Below, piece after piece: positions 12,906-24,565 of a DNA stretch of 64,000 bases (the stretch's first letter is position 1; every line of letters starts with the position of its first letter). This stretch comes from Ficedula albicollis. Its lineage: Eukaryota > Chordata > Aves > Passeriformes > Muscicapidae. The DNA is taken from contig NC_021680.1 in assembly GCF_000247815.1 (NCBI RefSeq), forward strand, positions 3,934,722 through 3,998,721, read 5' to 3'. Made by a program: the position numbers and the translations under genes. The notes beneath the pieces are model-generated. The model was not told where the DNA came from. It did not search any database and saw nothing but the letters and a program-made list of their open reading frames with translations.

Positions 12906-13797
12906 CACTCAGAAATGAACACCCTACAGAGCACCTCAGCCTGCTAAGATTCCTCTCTTCCACTCAGGAATTAACACCCTACAGAACTCCCCAGCTTGCT
13001 GAGATTGCTCCCTTCCACTCAGAAATTAACATCTTACAGAACTCCCCAGCTTGCTGAGATTCCTCCCTTTCACTCAGAAATGAACATCCTACAGAGCACC
13101 TCAGCCTGCTAAGATTCCTCTCTTCCACTCAGGAATTAACACCCTACAGAACTCCCCAGCTTGCTGAGATTGCTCCCTTCCACTCAGAAATTAACATCTT
13201 ACAGAACTCCCCAGCTTGCTGAGATTCCTCCCTTTCACTCAGAAATGAACATCCTACAGAGCACCTCAGCCTGCTAAGATTCCTCTCTTCCACTCAGGAA
13301 CTAACACCCTACAGAACTCCCCACCTTGCTGAGACTCCTCCCTTCCACTCAGGAACTAACACCCTACAGAACTCCCCACCTTGCTGAGACTCCTCCCTTC
13401 CACTCAGGAATTAACACCCTACAGAACTCCCCAGCTTGCTGAGATTGCTCCCTTCCACTCAGAAATTAACATCTTACAGAACTCCCCAGCTTGCTGAGAT
13501 TCCTCCCTTTCACTCAGAAATGAACATCCTACAGAGCACCTCAGCCTGCTAAGATTCCTCTCTTCCACTCAGGAATTAACACCCTACAGAACTCCCCAGC
13601 TTGCTGAGATTGCTCCCTTCCACTCAGAAATTAACATCTTACAGAACTCCCCAGCTTGCTGAGACTCCTCCCTTCCACTCAGGAATTAACACCCTACAGA
13701 AGTCCCCAGCTTGTTGAGATTGCTCCCTTCCACTCAGAAATGAACACCCCACAGATGTTAACATCCTCCCCAGCTTGCTGAGACTGCTCCCTTCCAC
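12906..13797. repeat. 55-bp minisatellite, 16 copies, 165-bp higher-order pattern
   Basis: Units begin with cactcag at 12906, 12961, 13016, 13071, 13126, 13181, 13236, 13291, 13346, 13401, 13456, 13511, 13566, 13621, 13676 and 13731, an exact 55-base spacing. Three variants recur in order. A has gaaatgaac and gcacctcagcctgctaag. B has gaattaacaccc and gattgctcccttc. C has gaaattaacatctt and gattcctcccttt. Runs of A-B-C are interrupted by two copies of a B variant (ggaactaac, ccaccttgctgagact). The last unit carries an insertion. The array stops 98 bases from the exon 4 donor. The unit length is not a multiple of three, so it is not coding. Confidence 0.96.
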
Positions 13798-13895
13798 CTG
13801 GCACCGCACACACCCCCTACAGAAACCCCAAGAGAAATCCCCCTGGGAGAACAGAGCCAGGAGGGCAGTGCCCAGCCCAGCTCCGGGGGCATTAC

Positions 13896-14231
13896 CTGGC
13901 AGGCAGTTGCACTCGAAGGTGAAGTCGCTGGTCTGGTGGCAGGTGCCCCCGTTCATGCAGGGGGACGGGGAGCAGGGCACGTAGACGCTCTCGCAGCGGT
14001 GCCCCGTGTAGCCCGGCTTGCACTGGCACCGGTAGGAGCCGGGCAGGTTGACACAGGTGCCCCCGTGCTGGCACAGGCCTGCCGTGGCACACTCATTCAC
14101 GTCTATCTCACACTTCTGGCCGGTGTAGCCAGCCAGGCAGGAGCAGGAGAACTTATTTCCAGACACTGTGCATGTACTCCCGTTGGCACAAGGTTGAGAC
14201 GTGCAGGCATCGATCCACTGGCATTCCTTTC
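13896..14231 (-). CDS. NOTCH2: NOTCH2 exon 4 (EGF repeats 4-6)
   Basis: This 336-base exon (112 codons, phase 1 at both edges) has acceptor cctaaag and donor gtaat on the minus strand. It starts [13 protein letters not shown]4 contains CTSQPC, which fits the O-glucose consensus C-x-S-x-P-C, and CANGSTC, which fits the O-fucose consensus. EGF5 starts DVNEC, is of calcium-binding type, and contains CQHGGTC and [11 protein letters not shown]6 starts YVPCSPSPC, contains CMNGGTC and ends in [10 protein letters not shown]. The order and cysteine spacing match the N-terminal ectodomain of Notch2. In the known family these first repeats precede the EGF8-12 ligand-binding region. A longer open frame continues past the donor into the minisatellite, but this is read-through and not coding. 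Confidence 0.97.
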
Positions 14232-14914
14232 CTTTAGGAAATCAAGACAGATGAACAAAATAATAAGTTTAACAAAAAGTTATTTCTGTGGGAAAATCTC
14301 TGCCTGAAAATTTTTACTGAATTAAATCTTTGCAGTGCTACAGTAAAACTGATGTCTGCATTTTACCGTATTATAGCTGAAATGGAAATGAATTTGTGGT
14401 TACACTGTGAAGTCATTTACCGGGTTACAGCAAGATACAAAATGTTGTGATTTATAAAAATGATCTGAAGTCATACCACACACACTGACAATCACTCTTC
14501 TTCTACCTCGCCTTCAAGAGTGAAAGGAATAAATTTCCATGCTTCCTCTCAGGCATCAAAATATTGTTTTCCCACAGAAAGATTCTGCTGGCCAAATTTG
14601 CTTTTTTCCCCCCCCTCTAGAAACTAGACTCTGAATTCAAAGTATAACAGCCACTCCAGAGTAGTTTCTGCATTCAGTTTTCCCATGTGGACAACCCCAC
14701 AAGATCCAAATATTTTTCTGCTTACGTGTAAAGGGTAGGGAGTCTGATTCCCTATTCCCCTTTGCTTTTTTTGGTCATGAAGTCATTTAGACTTCCTCTC
14801 ATTTCCTGTGCTGGAGCTAGAAAATTTGAGAGCGTATTACAACTGCCCCAGAACATTCCAGGGTGAAGCTGTTCCCAGAGGAGGGGGTCTGGAAGCACAA
14901 CTGCAGAAGCCCAC
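14232..14914 (-). other. NOTCH2: NOTCH2 intron 3
   Basis: This short 683-base intron has donor gtgggc at 14914 and acceptor cctaaag at 14232 on the minus strand. It has a C-rich/T-rich stretch near 14604-14620. Nothing else is recognised. Confidence 0.9.
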
Positions 14915-15174
14915 CTGTGAAACCTGGAAGACAGACACACTCGTAGGCATCCTGGCCGTGGGGGTGACAAGTGCCCCCGTTCAGGCAGGGCTGGGACACG
15001 TAGCAGAGGTGAGATTCTGAGTACTGGCACTCCTCCCCCGTGAATCCTGGAGCACACTTGCAGGTTGGTTTTCCTATCAGGGATGCAGCTTCACAGGTTC
15101 CCCCGTTCTTGCAGGTGTTGCTTTCACAGGGGTTTCTGTACTGACAGTAGTCTCCAAGAAATCCTTCTCGACAC
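14915..15174 (-). CDS. NOTCH2: NOTCH2 exon 3 (EGF repeats 2-3)
   Basis: This 260-base exon has acceptor cttgcag and donor gtgggc on the minus strand. It enters in phase 2, with the first base completing the Lys codon begun in exon 2, and leaves in phase 1. It finishes EGF1 ([10 protein letters not shown]). EGF2 follows, starting [10 protein letters not shown], with CKNGGTC and the long loop [16 protein letters not shown]3 starts with the unusual [12 protein letters not shown], contains CLNGGTC and ends CVCLPGFTG. Both EGF2 and EGF3 keep the Thr of the O-fucose consensus before the third cysteine. The exon size and phases agree with the Notch-family layout as I know it. The start at 15174 is fixed by the reading frame and the cag acceptor. 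Confidence 0.97.
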
Positions 15175-16270
15175 CTGCAAGAGACAAGAAGCGAGTTGCA
15201 GAGGTCCCACCTGAAGCCCTGCTGCTCTGGGAAGATCCCAGGAATGAAGTCCCACGACCACCAAAAGCCCTGAAGTTTGCCATAAGTGATGGTGACACTC
15301 ACAAAACCTAAAGGCTGACGTCACGAGTGTAACAGGGACTTCCTGTGGGACTGTCCCAAACGAGACCACTGAAAACTTAAGAGCAAATGGTGAAATTGCT
15401 CGTTGCAAAATAAATACCACACTCAATCAGAGCTGTATCAAATGCAGAACCTTGTTTTTGCAGTTCCCTTCAAAACTTCAGAAAAATTTCTTTTTTACAA
15501 AAAGCCTAAGTGTTAAAGAACTGCTGAGCAACAACTCCTTGCACCTACCCCCACTCCAACAAGCCCCCTTTTTTAGAAGAAAACCAAGCAGTTTAATAAG
15601 GCATTAACACCAGGTATTATCCGTCTTCCAGGAATATTTATACACATTGTACATTGTCTGGGGAGATCTGCAGCAGATCTTTCTGCACAAGGGCTCCCGT
15701 GAGACAGGAATACCCTGTTATCCTCGGGCTGATAAGTGCATCTGGGACTGGGACTGGCTGCAGCCTGCACTCAAATAGCAACACAAGCACTGCAGTCAGG
15801 TCTCCCACGCCCCTGGCGAGCACCCTAACGACAAGGTCATTGTTCCTCTGTCTCCCACAGAAAAACGAGTACACACACACTATCTGCAGCCAGGGCAGTG
15901 TTTTATACAAAGATCTCCAACTGCAGAATAATTGCAGTTACTTCTCTCTAACCTAAACTTATGTCAATACAGCCTGACTACGCTTGTCAGCTGTAATCCA
16001 TCTTTTAACTGGCCTTTGTACTGCAGATTTACCATTTAACTTCCAGAGGCAGAGGATCCAGGCAAGCAAAGCCTGCAAAGCCCACCTCTGTGCCCCCACC
16101 CCAGTTCCATTTGCTGCTCTCAGGTAGCAGAAAGCTGCAAGGGTACAAACTGGATAAAAAACTAACACACAGGACTGTCCCCTTGCAGCTCTTTCTGTAG
16201 TGCACAGCTGCCTGCTATAACTGGTGAGTAACCCAAGAGAACACATATTTCTCTGTTAAAAAAAAAAAAA

Positions 16271-16340
16271 AACCAGAGGTGAATGTTAGATATGCTTTGA
16301 AAAAAAACAAACCAGAGGTGAATGTTAGATATGCTTTGAT
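16271..16340. repeat. Two-copy 39-bp duplication beside an A-tract
   Basis: A 30-base segment starting aaccagaggtgaatgttag occurs at 16271 and 16310 without differences. Each copy is preceded by an A-rich stretch (about 14 A for the first; seven A plus caa for the second). Confidence 0.75.
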
Positions 16341-19300
16341 TAGGAAAGGGGCAATTCTTAAATCAATGAGTTATTCATATCTGAAAGGAGGAGATTCCAA
16401 CTGCAATAAATACACAAAGGCTCTAGTCCTCAAGCAGGTAAGTTACAGTAAAGAATCTTCTTTCCTCATGCACTTAAAAGTGTATGGTAGATTGGAGGGG
16501 GAAAAAAAGCAAAACCACACAACAACAACCACCACCATCAAAAAAAAAAACAAACCCCATCACAACAAAATCCCACAACTAACCAGACAGGCTCTAAAGA
16601 TCAGTTGAAAAAAAATCAAAGAATGGACACAAAGTTGTGTTTTAAACAGAATCCTACAGAAATCTGCCTGTGTTCCTGTGCTATTCAACACATCTATTGA
16701 TTATTAACAATGGAAAACATCAATGCTGGTCAAATACGTAGGCAGGACAGAAGACAAGTTCTTGACAGAGAGTAGCAACGTGCTTAACAAGGCAGTCAGC
16801 TCCCAAAATGCACCTTAGCACTGCAAAATCGTACATCTAGAGACAAAACTCATAGGGCATCCCCCCAAAACAGGAAACTGAGCTGGGAGCAACATACTTG
16901 ATCTGGGGATCCCTAACAGCCAGATAAATGTGAATTCCTAGCGTGGAGGTTTGGCCAGGAGCACTTTACACCTACAAATGGCAAATATCAATAGTAATAA
17001 ATGAGACTGTGCTACACCTGATAAATGCTTGGTACAGTCACTACATCGGTTCTGGTGTTTGCTCTTTAAGAGGGAAGAGCTCAAATGAATTCAAAGAAGC
17101 CAACAATGATGACTAGAAAACTCTGGCCACAATGAAAAGCTCAGGTGGCTCAGTCTACTTAGCAAAGAGGAAAGGGAACAAGACAATTAATCAAAAGCTG
17201 CAAGTGTCCACTGTGAAACATGGATTTAACAATAATTGCCAACCTAGAAGATCTGGGATAACAGAACTGAGCATTTAAAACTTCAAGTTAGATGAACTTA
17301 AATAAGAAATAGGGGAGTATCTTTATTTTTAGAGACAGGCATACACAGTCTCTCAGCAGCAGAGAGAAACAACTGGAACAAGGCATTTAAGGTTGTAGTG
17401 GAATTTCTCCATCACTCATGCTTGTTTAAAAGAACACCAGGATTGGCTGTTTCAGGGAGAGTATGCACGCTAGTTCAAACAAAGCTATTCAGAGAGGTTA
17501 TTATCCAAGTTATGCAAGGGGTCATTACTAGATGACCACAACTGTTTTTTCTCATGTTAGAATTTATTAACTAGCTTTAGCCATCTGTCTAAAGCAGGAA
17601 AGTCATATGTGCATAACTGTAATTTACCATTGCCCACACCCAAGTTAGGCTCCTTTCACCATACCTTAATACTTTCAACTTCATACCCAAGAACAGACAT
17701 GAAAGGGAGAGATTTTGCAGGGCAAGGCAGGATTAATAAAGTTACAGAAAGCAAATCCTGAGACAATAGCAATGCAGAACATCCTCTGCCTCCTGTGCCA
17801 TCCTCGGTGTAACAGCCCAAGGCTGTGGGTCAGCATGAGCTGAAGTGCTTTTCCATTGAAAGGCTGAAAAGCAAAGCAGAAAGTCTACAGGAACATCTCA
17901 TGCTTAGTTCACAAGTAAATAAACACCCAAAATACATCTTTTCTCCAACCCCTAACGCTCAGGAACGCTGGAAGGTGCATTTAACTGCTGCCCCCAGACA
18001 AGAGGGAGAAGGGAGCCTAAACACTGATTAAGAGTACTGCTGGTATGAATTAAAAGGAAAGCTGAGATATGTGCTCTGAGACAACCAGCACCCACAAACA
18101 GCCCAGCATTTTGTACACAAATGTTCTGGTACAAAGTTGAAGAGCGCTCCAAGACCAGGCTTGTTCTGGTATCTTCTGAGGCTAATCAGAAAACCACGAG
18201 GGAGCACTCCCGACAGGGAACAGCAAAACCTCTTAACTTTAGCTCTTTTTATTTGGAGGAAGGAACATGCCTGCCTGTGGAAAGATGCTGGGTCAGGTAT
18301 CCATGGCCCTTGTACCCATCATTTTGTTCTCCTCCTGGAGAAGTGCTTGGTCACAGAGTTAGGCAATTTTGCCCTCCAGCAACTCAGTGCAATCGTTTTT
18401 GAATGTTAAGGGACAAAAAACCTACAGTCCAGTTTTTCAACCACGTCTCCCGCCATCAACTGTGTTTCTAGACACAAACACTAGTAATTTAGTTCTAAAT
18501 GCTGGTGTGGAGAAAACTGCAAATATTTGCTACTAATTCTCATTGGGCACCACATTGTTTCTCTAAAAATAGAGGCATGCACTGAAAACATGCAGTCTAA
18601 GTCCAGACTTCTTTAAAGGATATGATTAAACACAACAGCAGCTCCAGCTTCCCACCAATCCTGCTCTGGTCACATCCCAACCAACTCTTTCAAGTTCTCT
18701 TTAGGAGAGGGAAAAAAAAAACCCACTAGTCTACAGAGCAGCTTAAAATTGTAGCAGCTTGTGTCAGCTCCAAATGACATGCTCAGAACAGGAAACTAAA
18801 TCTTTTCCAAATAAAAGCCACTGTTTCTCCTCAGTTTTCCATCTAACACTGAGAAAAAGAAACAGGAAGATAAAGTTTGTTCTGGCACTTTCTGGAAGCA
18901 CATGAGGTCTCTTAACCTACTTCAACAGGAATTTAATCTTTTAAGAACAAATTTCACATACAACTTAATTCAAATCCTGATTTCAGAAAGCTAGAGAGTT
19001 TGAAATGGGAAAATGTCCTGTGGGCTGCATCAGCTATGCAGCTGCTTCTAATTAAAGCTTCTCCTTTACTCTCTCTGGGCTACTTTCCAGCACAAATACT
19101 TTGGAGCTCAGCCTTTTTTTTTTTTTTCCCCTCCTCCTTTTCAGCTCCAGCCTGCATTTGCCTTAGCTCAGGCTCTCATGGAGCTAAACAAGAGATGTAG
19201 AAACAAAATGAAGGTATTTATCCAAATCTGAAGTATCCACAAATCCAGAGAGCTGCATTCACTCTAACAACCCAATGCTGCAAATCAAAGCAGAAGGCTC

Positions 19301-21311
19301 ACAAAAGCTGTGCTTTTGGCTCTTCTGCCACAAAACTACGTCAAAGTTACCTTCCAAAACTTAGTTCTCTCTTGCTTTCAATAGACTTCTGGAAAATATG
19401 TCTGGTCTGTTGGAAAAACTTCCTCATCTGCTGTATACTATATTTGCCTGGGCACGCTCATAAGACAGTCTCGTCAAATGCACCTTATAGACAACTTTAA
19501 CCAGACTTCCAGATGTTTGATTTTCATGGGAGTTTTCTCCTCAGGCCCATGATATCATCTGGAGATGCAGAGAAGAAAGCAGATGGTTTTCATTTAAAAA
19601 GCTGAGGGAAGAATTTCCTCGTCGTCTTCTCCCCCCTCCAACCCAACGCTCCCTCCGCTTTGATTGGAAGACGCCTCATGGAAAAGAGGGAAAAAATTCC
19701 CTCTGATGACTAACACGAGAAGGGTCCCAGCTATTTCGTTAGAGATTTTAACCAGACTTCCCTCTGGCTCCCGGGTTCTGACTCCCACACCTACACCTCC
19801 TTCTCAGGAGGGAGAACAGGATTCTCTGGTTCGCTTCGCAAACGCTCCTTCCCATGTCTCAAGGCGCCCATTTATGCGTCATACTTGGGATGGGACAGCC
19901 TCCCTGCCCTGCCTTTAAAGCAGCACAATGCTATTGTTCCCAGCCCACAGAAAGTGCCTCTGCACAGAGCCACTCCACAGTGCAGCACACGAGCTTTAGC
20001 TCAGCTTTTTTTTGCCCATCAGAGCTCTGAAGAGCTTTCGGTGCGCGCAGGTAACTCGCAATAAAAAATTCTGACTGAAAGCCACTGCTCTGTTCCCAGA
20101 ATCTAAGCTAGCAGTGCATGTACTCTCCCTTTTTTCCTCTGCCCTGGTCTCAAGGGGCTCCTTTAACTTCTGAAAGGAGACGGAAGGAAACAGAAAAGGG
20201 CAGACCATTCTCAGAAAGGGACAACTTCTCAACTTCTGCATTTAGCCTCTTCTGGAAAACTCTCAGACCTCATCCTGCTACAAGGTCTCCTGTGGGTATT
20301 CCCCATTCACCAGCCTAGGAGTGATTAGTCTCTCGAGACAGATCCTAAGCAGATATCAGTTCTGGCCTCAGAAGCAGTTCTGTGGCCTTGGATCTTGCCT
20401 TCAGCCCCAGAAGTTCCCTTAAATCCAAGTTAAAATTCATTTATGAAGATCCACCTTGAAGGAGAGGTAGGTCAAAAACCGTGCAAGGGAGTTGAAGTTA
20501 CTGGCAGCTAGAATTAGGATAGAAGCCCCTTACTGCCATGCCACTGCTGCTTTGATTTCACCATTTTTGGAGGTCCTGCTGTGTCCAGTCTACACACAAG
20601 ATGCAGAAATTGTATGGTGCTACATAAAAGGTGCACAAACTTCAGCACAGGGTGAGAGAAGCACTGCTCACTGCAGAGACAGAGCTGTACAAACCCTGGC
20701 AGCTTGGGGCATGAAAGGATGTGCTGAAGGACACTGTCCTTTTGGCACTCCATTTGACTAAGCACAGCTCTGAGCTTTTCTACACCATCAAGACTAACAG
20801 AAGACCTTAGTGTTAAAGCACTACTTGAGTTTCACAGAGATCCCTTCTGGATACACAAATTGCAACAGTCCTAAGGTCAAAAATTCAGCTGCCAAAGCCT
20901 GCCAAGCACAAGTAGCAATGCCCAGTTTCCTCCCTAAACCTTGCAGTACCCCTGTGTCAACTCCCTTCCCACTTCTGCTTCTACTCCCTGCCATTGGAGT
21001 GGGAAGCTGGGAGAGGCCACAGCTGATGGAACATGGGGAAATCAGCTCACTGCAGAGACTCTCTGCTCTGGGGCCCTGCCCCATTCCAGGCAGAGGCACT
21101 GCCCAACCCTGCACCCACCTGCAGCGGGGCAGATCCCTGAGCTCGGGAAACAGCAGCTACCCATGCCAAAATCTCTGCTCTGCTTGTCCTTGGAACAGCT
21201 CCCTGTGCCCACACCTTCCCTCCCAGCCTGCTGCAACTGCAGAAACGCTGCAACTTCACAGCACTGTCCCAGGACGCTTCCTGCTACTGCTGCCCAGCCA
21301 TTCAGCCACAG

Positions 21312-21433
21312 GGAGACATGAAATTGCTTTGCTGTGATAGTCACAACCAGCATTAAGTAAGGAGGAACTCTTGGAGACAAGAAATTGCTTTGCTGTGATG
21401 GTCACAACCAGCATTAAGTAAGGAGGAACTCTC
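21312..21433. repeat. Two-copy tandem duplication, 62-bp unit
   Basis: The unit starting gagaca, followed by aattgctttgctgtgat, occurs at 21312 and 21374 with about two substitutions. It lies in NOTCH2 intron 2, 315 bases before a poly-G run. Confidence 0.8.
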
Positions 21434-21747
21434 ACCCTGCTTCTCTTTGGTACAAGAAGGCTCCTCTGTGTTTGACACCTCAGTGTGTAAAAGGCTGCCT
21501 GGAAATGCTTTGAGGGGAAAAAAAATACCCCACCCATCACAGTGTAAAGCAAAGACAAACTCCAAACCGAACATGCCTTTTGTCAAAACGGGACCAAGAA
21601 AAGTCTTTGGAAGGACAGGTCCCCTTCAGAGCTGCTGCAGATATATGCAGACATATTCTGTGGAATAAGGCCTGCACCCTCGCCATGAGGGCTGCTGAAT
21701 GAGTGTAGAAAAGAGCTCTCACACACCAAAAAAAAAAAAAAAAATCT

Positions 21748-21838
<91 letters not shown>
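21748..21838. other. Poly-G run, 91 bases, probable artefact
   Basis: This is an uninterrupted G run. Its left border is 17 A followed by tct. Its right border is c, 15 A, then tctgg, so the A-tract plus tctgg is present on both sides. This is the pattern expected if two overlapping contig ends were joined by filler. Confidence 0.85.
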
Positions 21839-21840
<2 letters not shown>

Positions 21841-24483
21841 AAAAAAAAAAAAAATCTGGCTTTGGAAGACGCAAACACAGGAATGCGTAATTTTCTAAAT
21901 ATAAAATCAAGGTCAGAGGAGGTCAGTAACTTTATCGAGCAGTGCCACAGAACGACAGCCATGGGCCAGCAGCGTCACCAGGGGAACAGAGCTGCTTAAA
22001 GGCGCTCGCAGGAGCGATCTGATAAAGCTCCAAGCCCGGCTTCCTTACAAGGGTCACAACCACTGCTCCCAGAACAGATGCCAGACACACCATCATAAAG
22101 GTTTCTTAGCAGAAAAACAGCTTTCTCTTTTAATGGAGTAAATGCTACAGGATTTTCAGACAAAGGAAGCTGCTCCAGCAACGTGCTGCCATCCACTGCA
22201 GGGCCAAGTACCCAGACTAGGCGTTGTGTTATCAGTGCTTACTCATATCTTAGCACATTTGGTTATTGCTGATGCAGGCTCTCCCTCGGCAGCTCACCTA
22301 GGAGACAGCAAGACTGATGGGATGGCCCCACCACACACTACAACAAACAGCTCGGCCAAGAGGAGATACAGAAAGAGGAAGGGAGCCTGTTATAATAACT
22401 TATTGCCCAGCAGAGGAAGAACTGCTGATAACTTTAAGAAAGTGGAAGGGGTGGAGATGCTGCTAATCATTGAGAGATCCTGCAGACTTAGAAGCCAAGC
22501 CATTTGCTTTAGTAATAAATTCAGTTTCCTGAGCAAAACATTTCTACTCTCATAACCATCAAAAATTCAGAAAGTCATTTAGGTTACTAAACTGGAGAGA
22601 AAGTTCCCCTATTCAGAGTTCCTCATAGTGCAGGAAAGAAAAAAAAAAAGTTAAAACCAAAACAGGATGCTAAGAATCAGCTTGCTAAAGGTAGAGACTC
22701 CACAATTGAGGTGGGTTTTGCTGCTTTGTTCCTTCCTTTCTGCAAAAAAAACAAAAAAAAAAGTGTTCTTGAGCCAGAAGTAAAAGACACTTACTAATCT
22801 CTGTATACAGCTCTTTGTTAGCCTTTCCAAATAATACGGCACCTGCAAAGGAACTGAGCTGTTTCTTGAAGGAGGGGTTGGTTTAAAACCTGCAAGGACA
22901 CTTTGCACAACAAGGAGGAAGGCAACATTATTTTTATAAATGTGTGCTGAAAAAATGTAACAGTGGTCAAAGCTGCCATTGTAGTGAGGGAAATGCGTCA
23001 AGATCTGGAGTGCACTACAAACAGTGCACAAGTTAATCAGATGAACCAGCTCAGGCTGTAAAGAACAACTGTTAAGACATAGTAAAAAGGAACATGCAAG
23101 TTGGAGAAAATGTCCTGAGGAAGGTAAAAGCAGTACCAACATCAATACCAGTCTTGTTTATTACCTTTACTGCGACCTGCACACTTTGGCTCCAGACTAA
23201 CATGATTAAGTACACACCAGAAGGACCTACAAAAGACACCTATTTCTTTTTTCAGTCTTAAAATACAAGTGAAAAGTAGGAAAAGTTCCTGCTCTCTTTT
23301 CAGGAGCCAGCTCCTTTAAGCTGACATCAATATAAAAGCACATAAAGGAAAAGAATAGGAAGGAGCAAGAGCTAGAAATGCTAAAAGGAACTTACAGGGA
23401 ATAACAAGTTACATATTTGCTTTTCTGTGGCCTTTCTGCACATCAGGTATTGATTTGAATCTGAGGAGAACCTCAAATTAGATTATGATTTCCCCTTTGT
23501 GTGCCACAGGTGCAATTTAAGTACATCGAGCTCTATGCACCACATTAATAGAGAACTAAAGGTTGTGGTTAGGGAAGATGGAAGTGTAGAGCTCTGTGCT
23601 AGCCAAGCTAAATCAGCAGGAGAAAATTCACTAATATTTAAAAAATGCTGGCACTAAGATAATGTCTTAGCAGGCTAGAAAATGATACAACTTCAACTGA
23701 TGAAGTAAACAACCTTTAGAAAATAATCCTGTTACTGCAGACGTAGAAAATTAACCCAGCCAAACAAAGAGGATTCACCTTTTGGCAAAATATCACTTCA
23801 TTAAAAAAAAAAAAAAAAAAAATAAGTAGTGCAGTTTGAAAGGTGAACTGCATTTAAATAGATGTGATGGCCTCCAGATAATACACACCCTGCCAAAGAT
23901 TCTGCTGAGCTTCCCATGCAGCAACAAAGTGAAGATGGGTGTCAACATTTACCAAAATCAATTTACATGATGCAAACAAATGTGGACGTTTGGCTGGGGG
24001 AGTTGTTAGTGTGTGTTAGCAACTCAGGGTATTACTTGCTCTCAAGCAGTAGAAGGCAATTGGCACACTTCAGAGTGCAGAATAGTTCTGAAAAACCTCA
24101 AAAATATTTAAATTGAGGCTGGAGCTCTACAAAGTAAGGTGAGCTATAAGATGGAGAGCAAGTTTCAACTTAGTTTGTGGGTCTGGAAACAAGGTACAGA
24201 GTTTACCTCTATGATGGGTTTAGCCTCAGCTCCCAGCCTAGTGCAAAGAAATCCAACTGTCAAGATCCAAACCCAAATACTGAACAAGAATCCCAGATTT
24301 CTCACATTACAAAAAGTTAGCACACAAGGACTAACGCATTATAAAGAAACACCAACTGTGCCACAACTGGTACGCTCAAAGGACCCAGTAAGAAAATCTT
24401 AGAAATTCACACTTTCTTTCTGGCTAAGGTCCTGAAGGAAAGAAAATGGGTAATTAAATTGATTAGAAATGAAACCAACTTAC

Positions 24484-24565
24484 TTGCAATATCCTGTACC
24501 ATTTTGATATGGAATGCACTTTCCCTCATTAACACATGGCTTGGAGTCATCCATACACTGCAGAG
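24484..24565 (-). CDS. NOTCH2: NOTCH2 exon 2 (EGF repeat 1)
   Basis: This 82-base exon has acceptor tctttcag and donor gtaagt on the minus strand. It enters in phase 1 and leaves in phase 2. It encodes [16 protein letters not shown] followed by [11 protein letters not shown], the first EGF repeat directly after the signal peptide. VNEG and NGTGYCK are NOTCH2-like wording, and NGT is a potential N-glycosylation sequon. The exon size and phases are those of Notch exon 2, and the join to exon 3 at Lys-Cys is seamless. The partner exon 1 should end with a single base of an Ala codon (G, then CT from this exon), but I could not find it. Confidence 0.95.

Larger units (their letters stand above)
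7330..13895 (-). other. NOTCH2: NOTCH2 intron 4
   Basis: This 6.6-kb intron has a donor (gtaat) at 13895 and an acceptor ending at 7330 on the minus strand. No further exon is visible. It contains a short TG-rich stretch near 10279-10300, a diverged 61-bp duplication, an inverted duplication at 12.7 kb and a large minisatellite close to the donor. Confidence 0.9.
15175..24483 (-). other. NOTCH2: NOTCH2 intron 2
   Basis: This 9.3-kb intron has donor gtaagt at 24483 and its acceptor at 15175. No EGF-coding segment or other domain was seen in it. It contains A-tracts near 16257-16272 and 23803-23821, two short duplications and the 91-base poly-G run at 21748. Confidence 0.9.

Noticed and set aside
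12906..13797. CRISPR array
   Set aside because: Units are directly contiguous with no unique spacers, the host is a vertebrate, and the array is an intronic minisatellite.
13639..13895. Extension of NOTCH2 exon 4 into the minisatellite
   Set aside because: The frame stays open past the gtaat donor by chance. The in-frame EGF pattern ends exactly at the donor and exon 5 continues it.
7207..24565. Partial NOTCH2 duplicate of the NOTCH2NL kind
   Set aside because: Exon 5 is followed by a proper donor, and the intron runs off the window, so there is no sign of truncation. NOTCH2NL genes are known only from hominid lineages.
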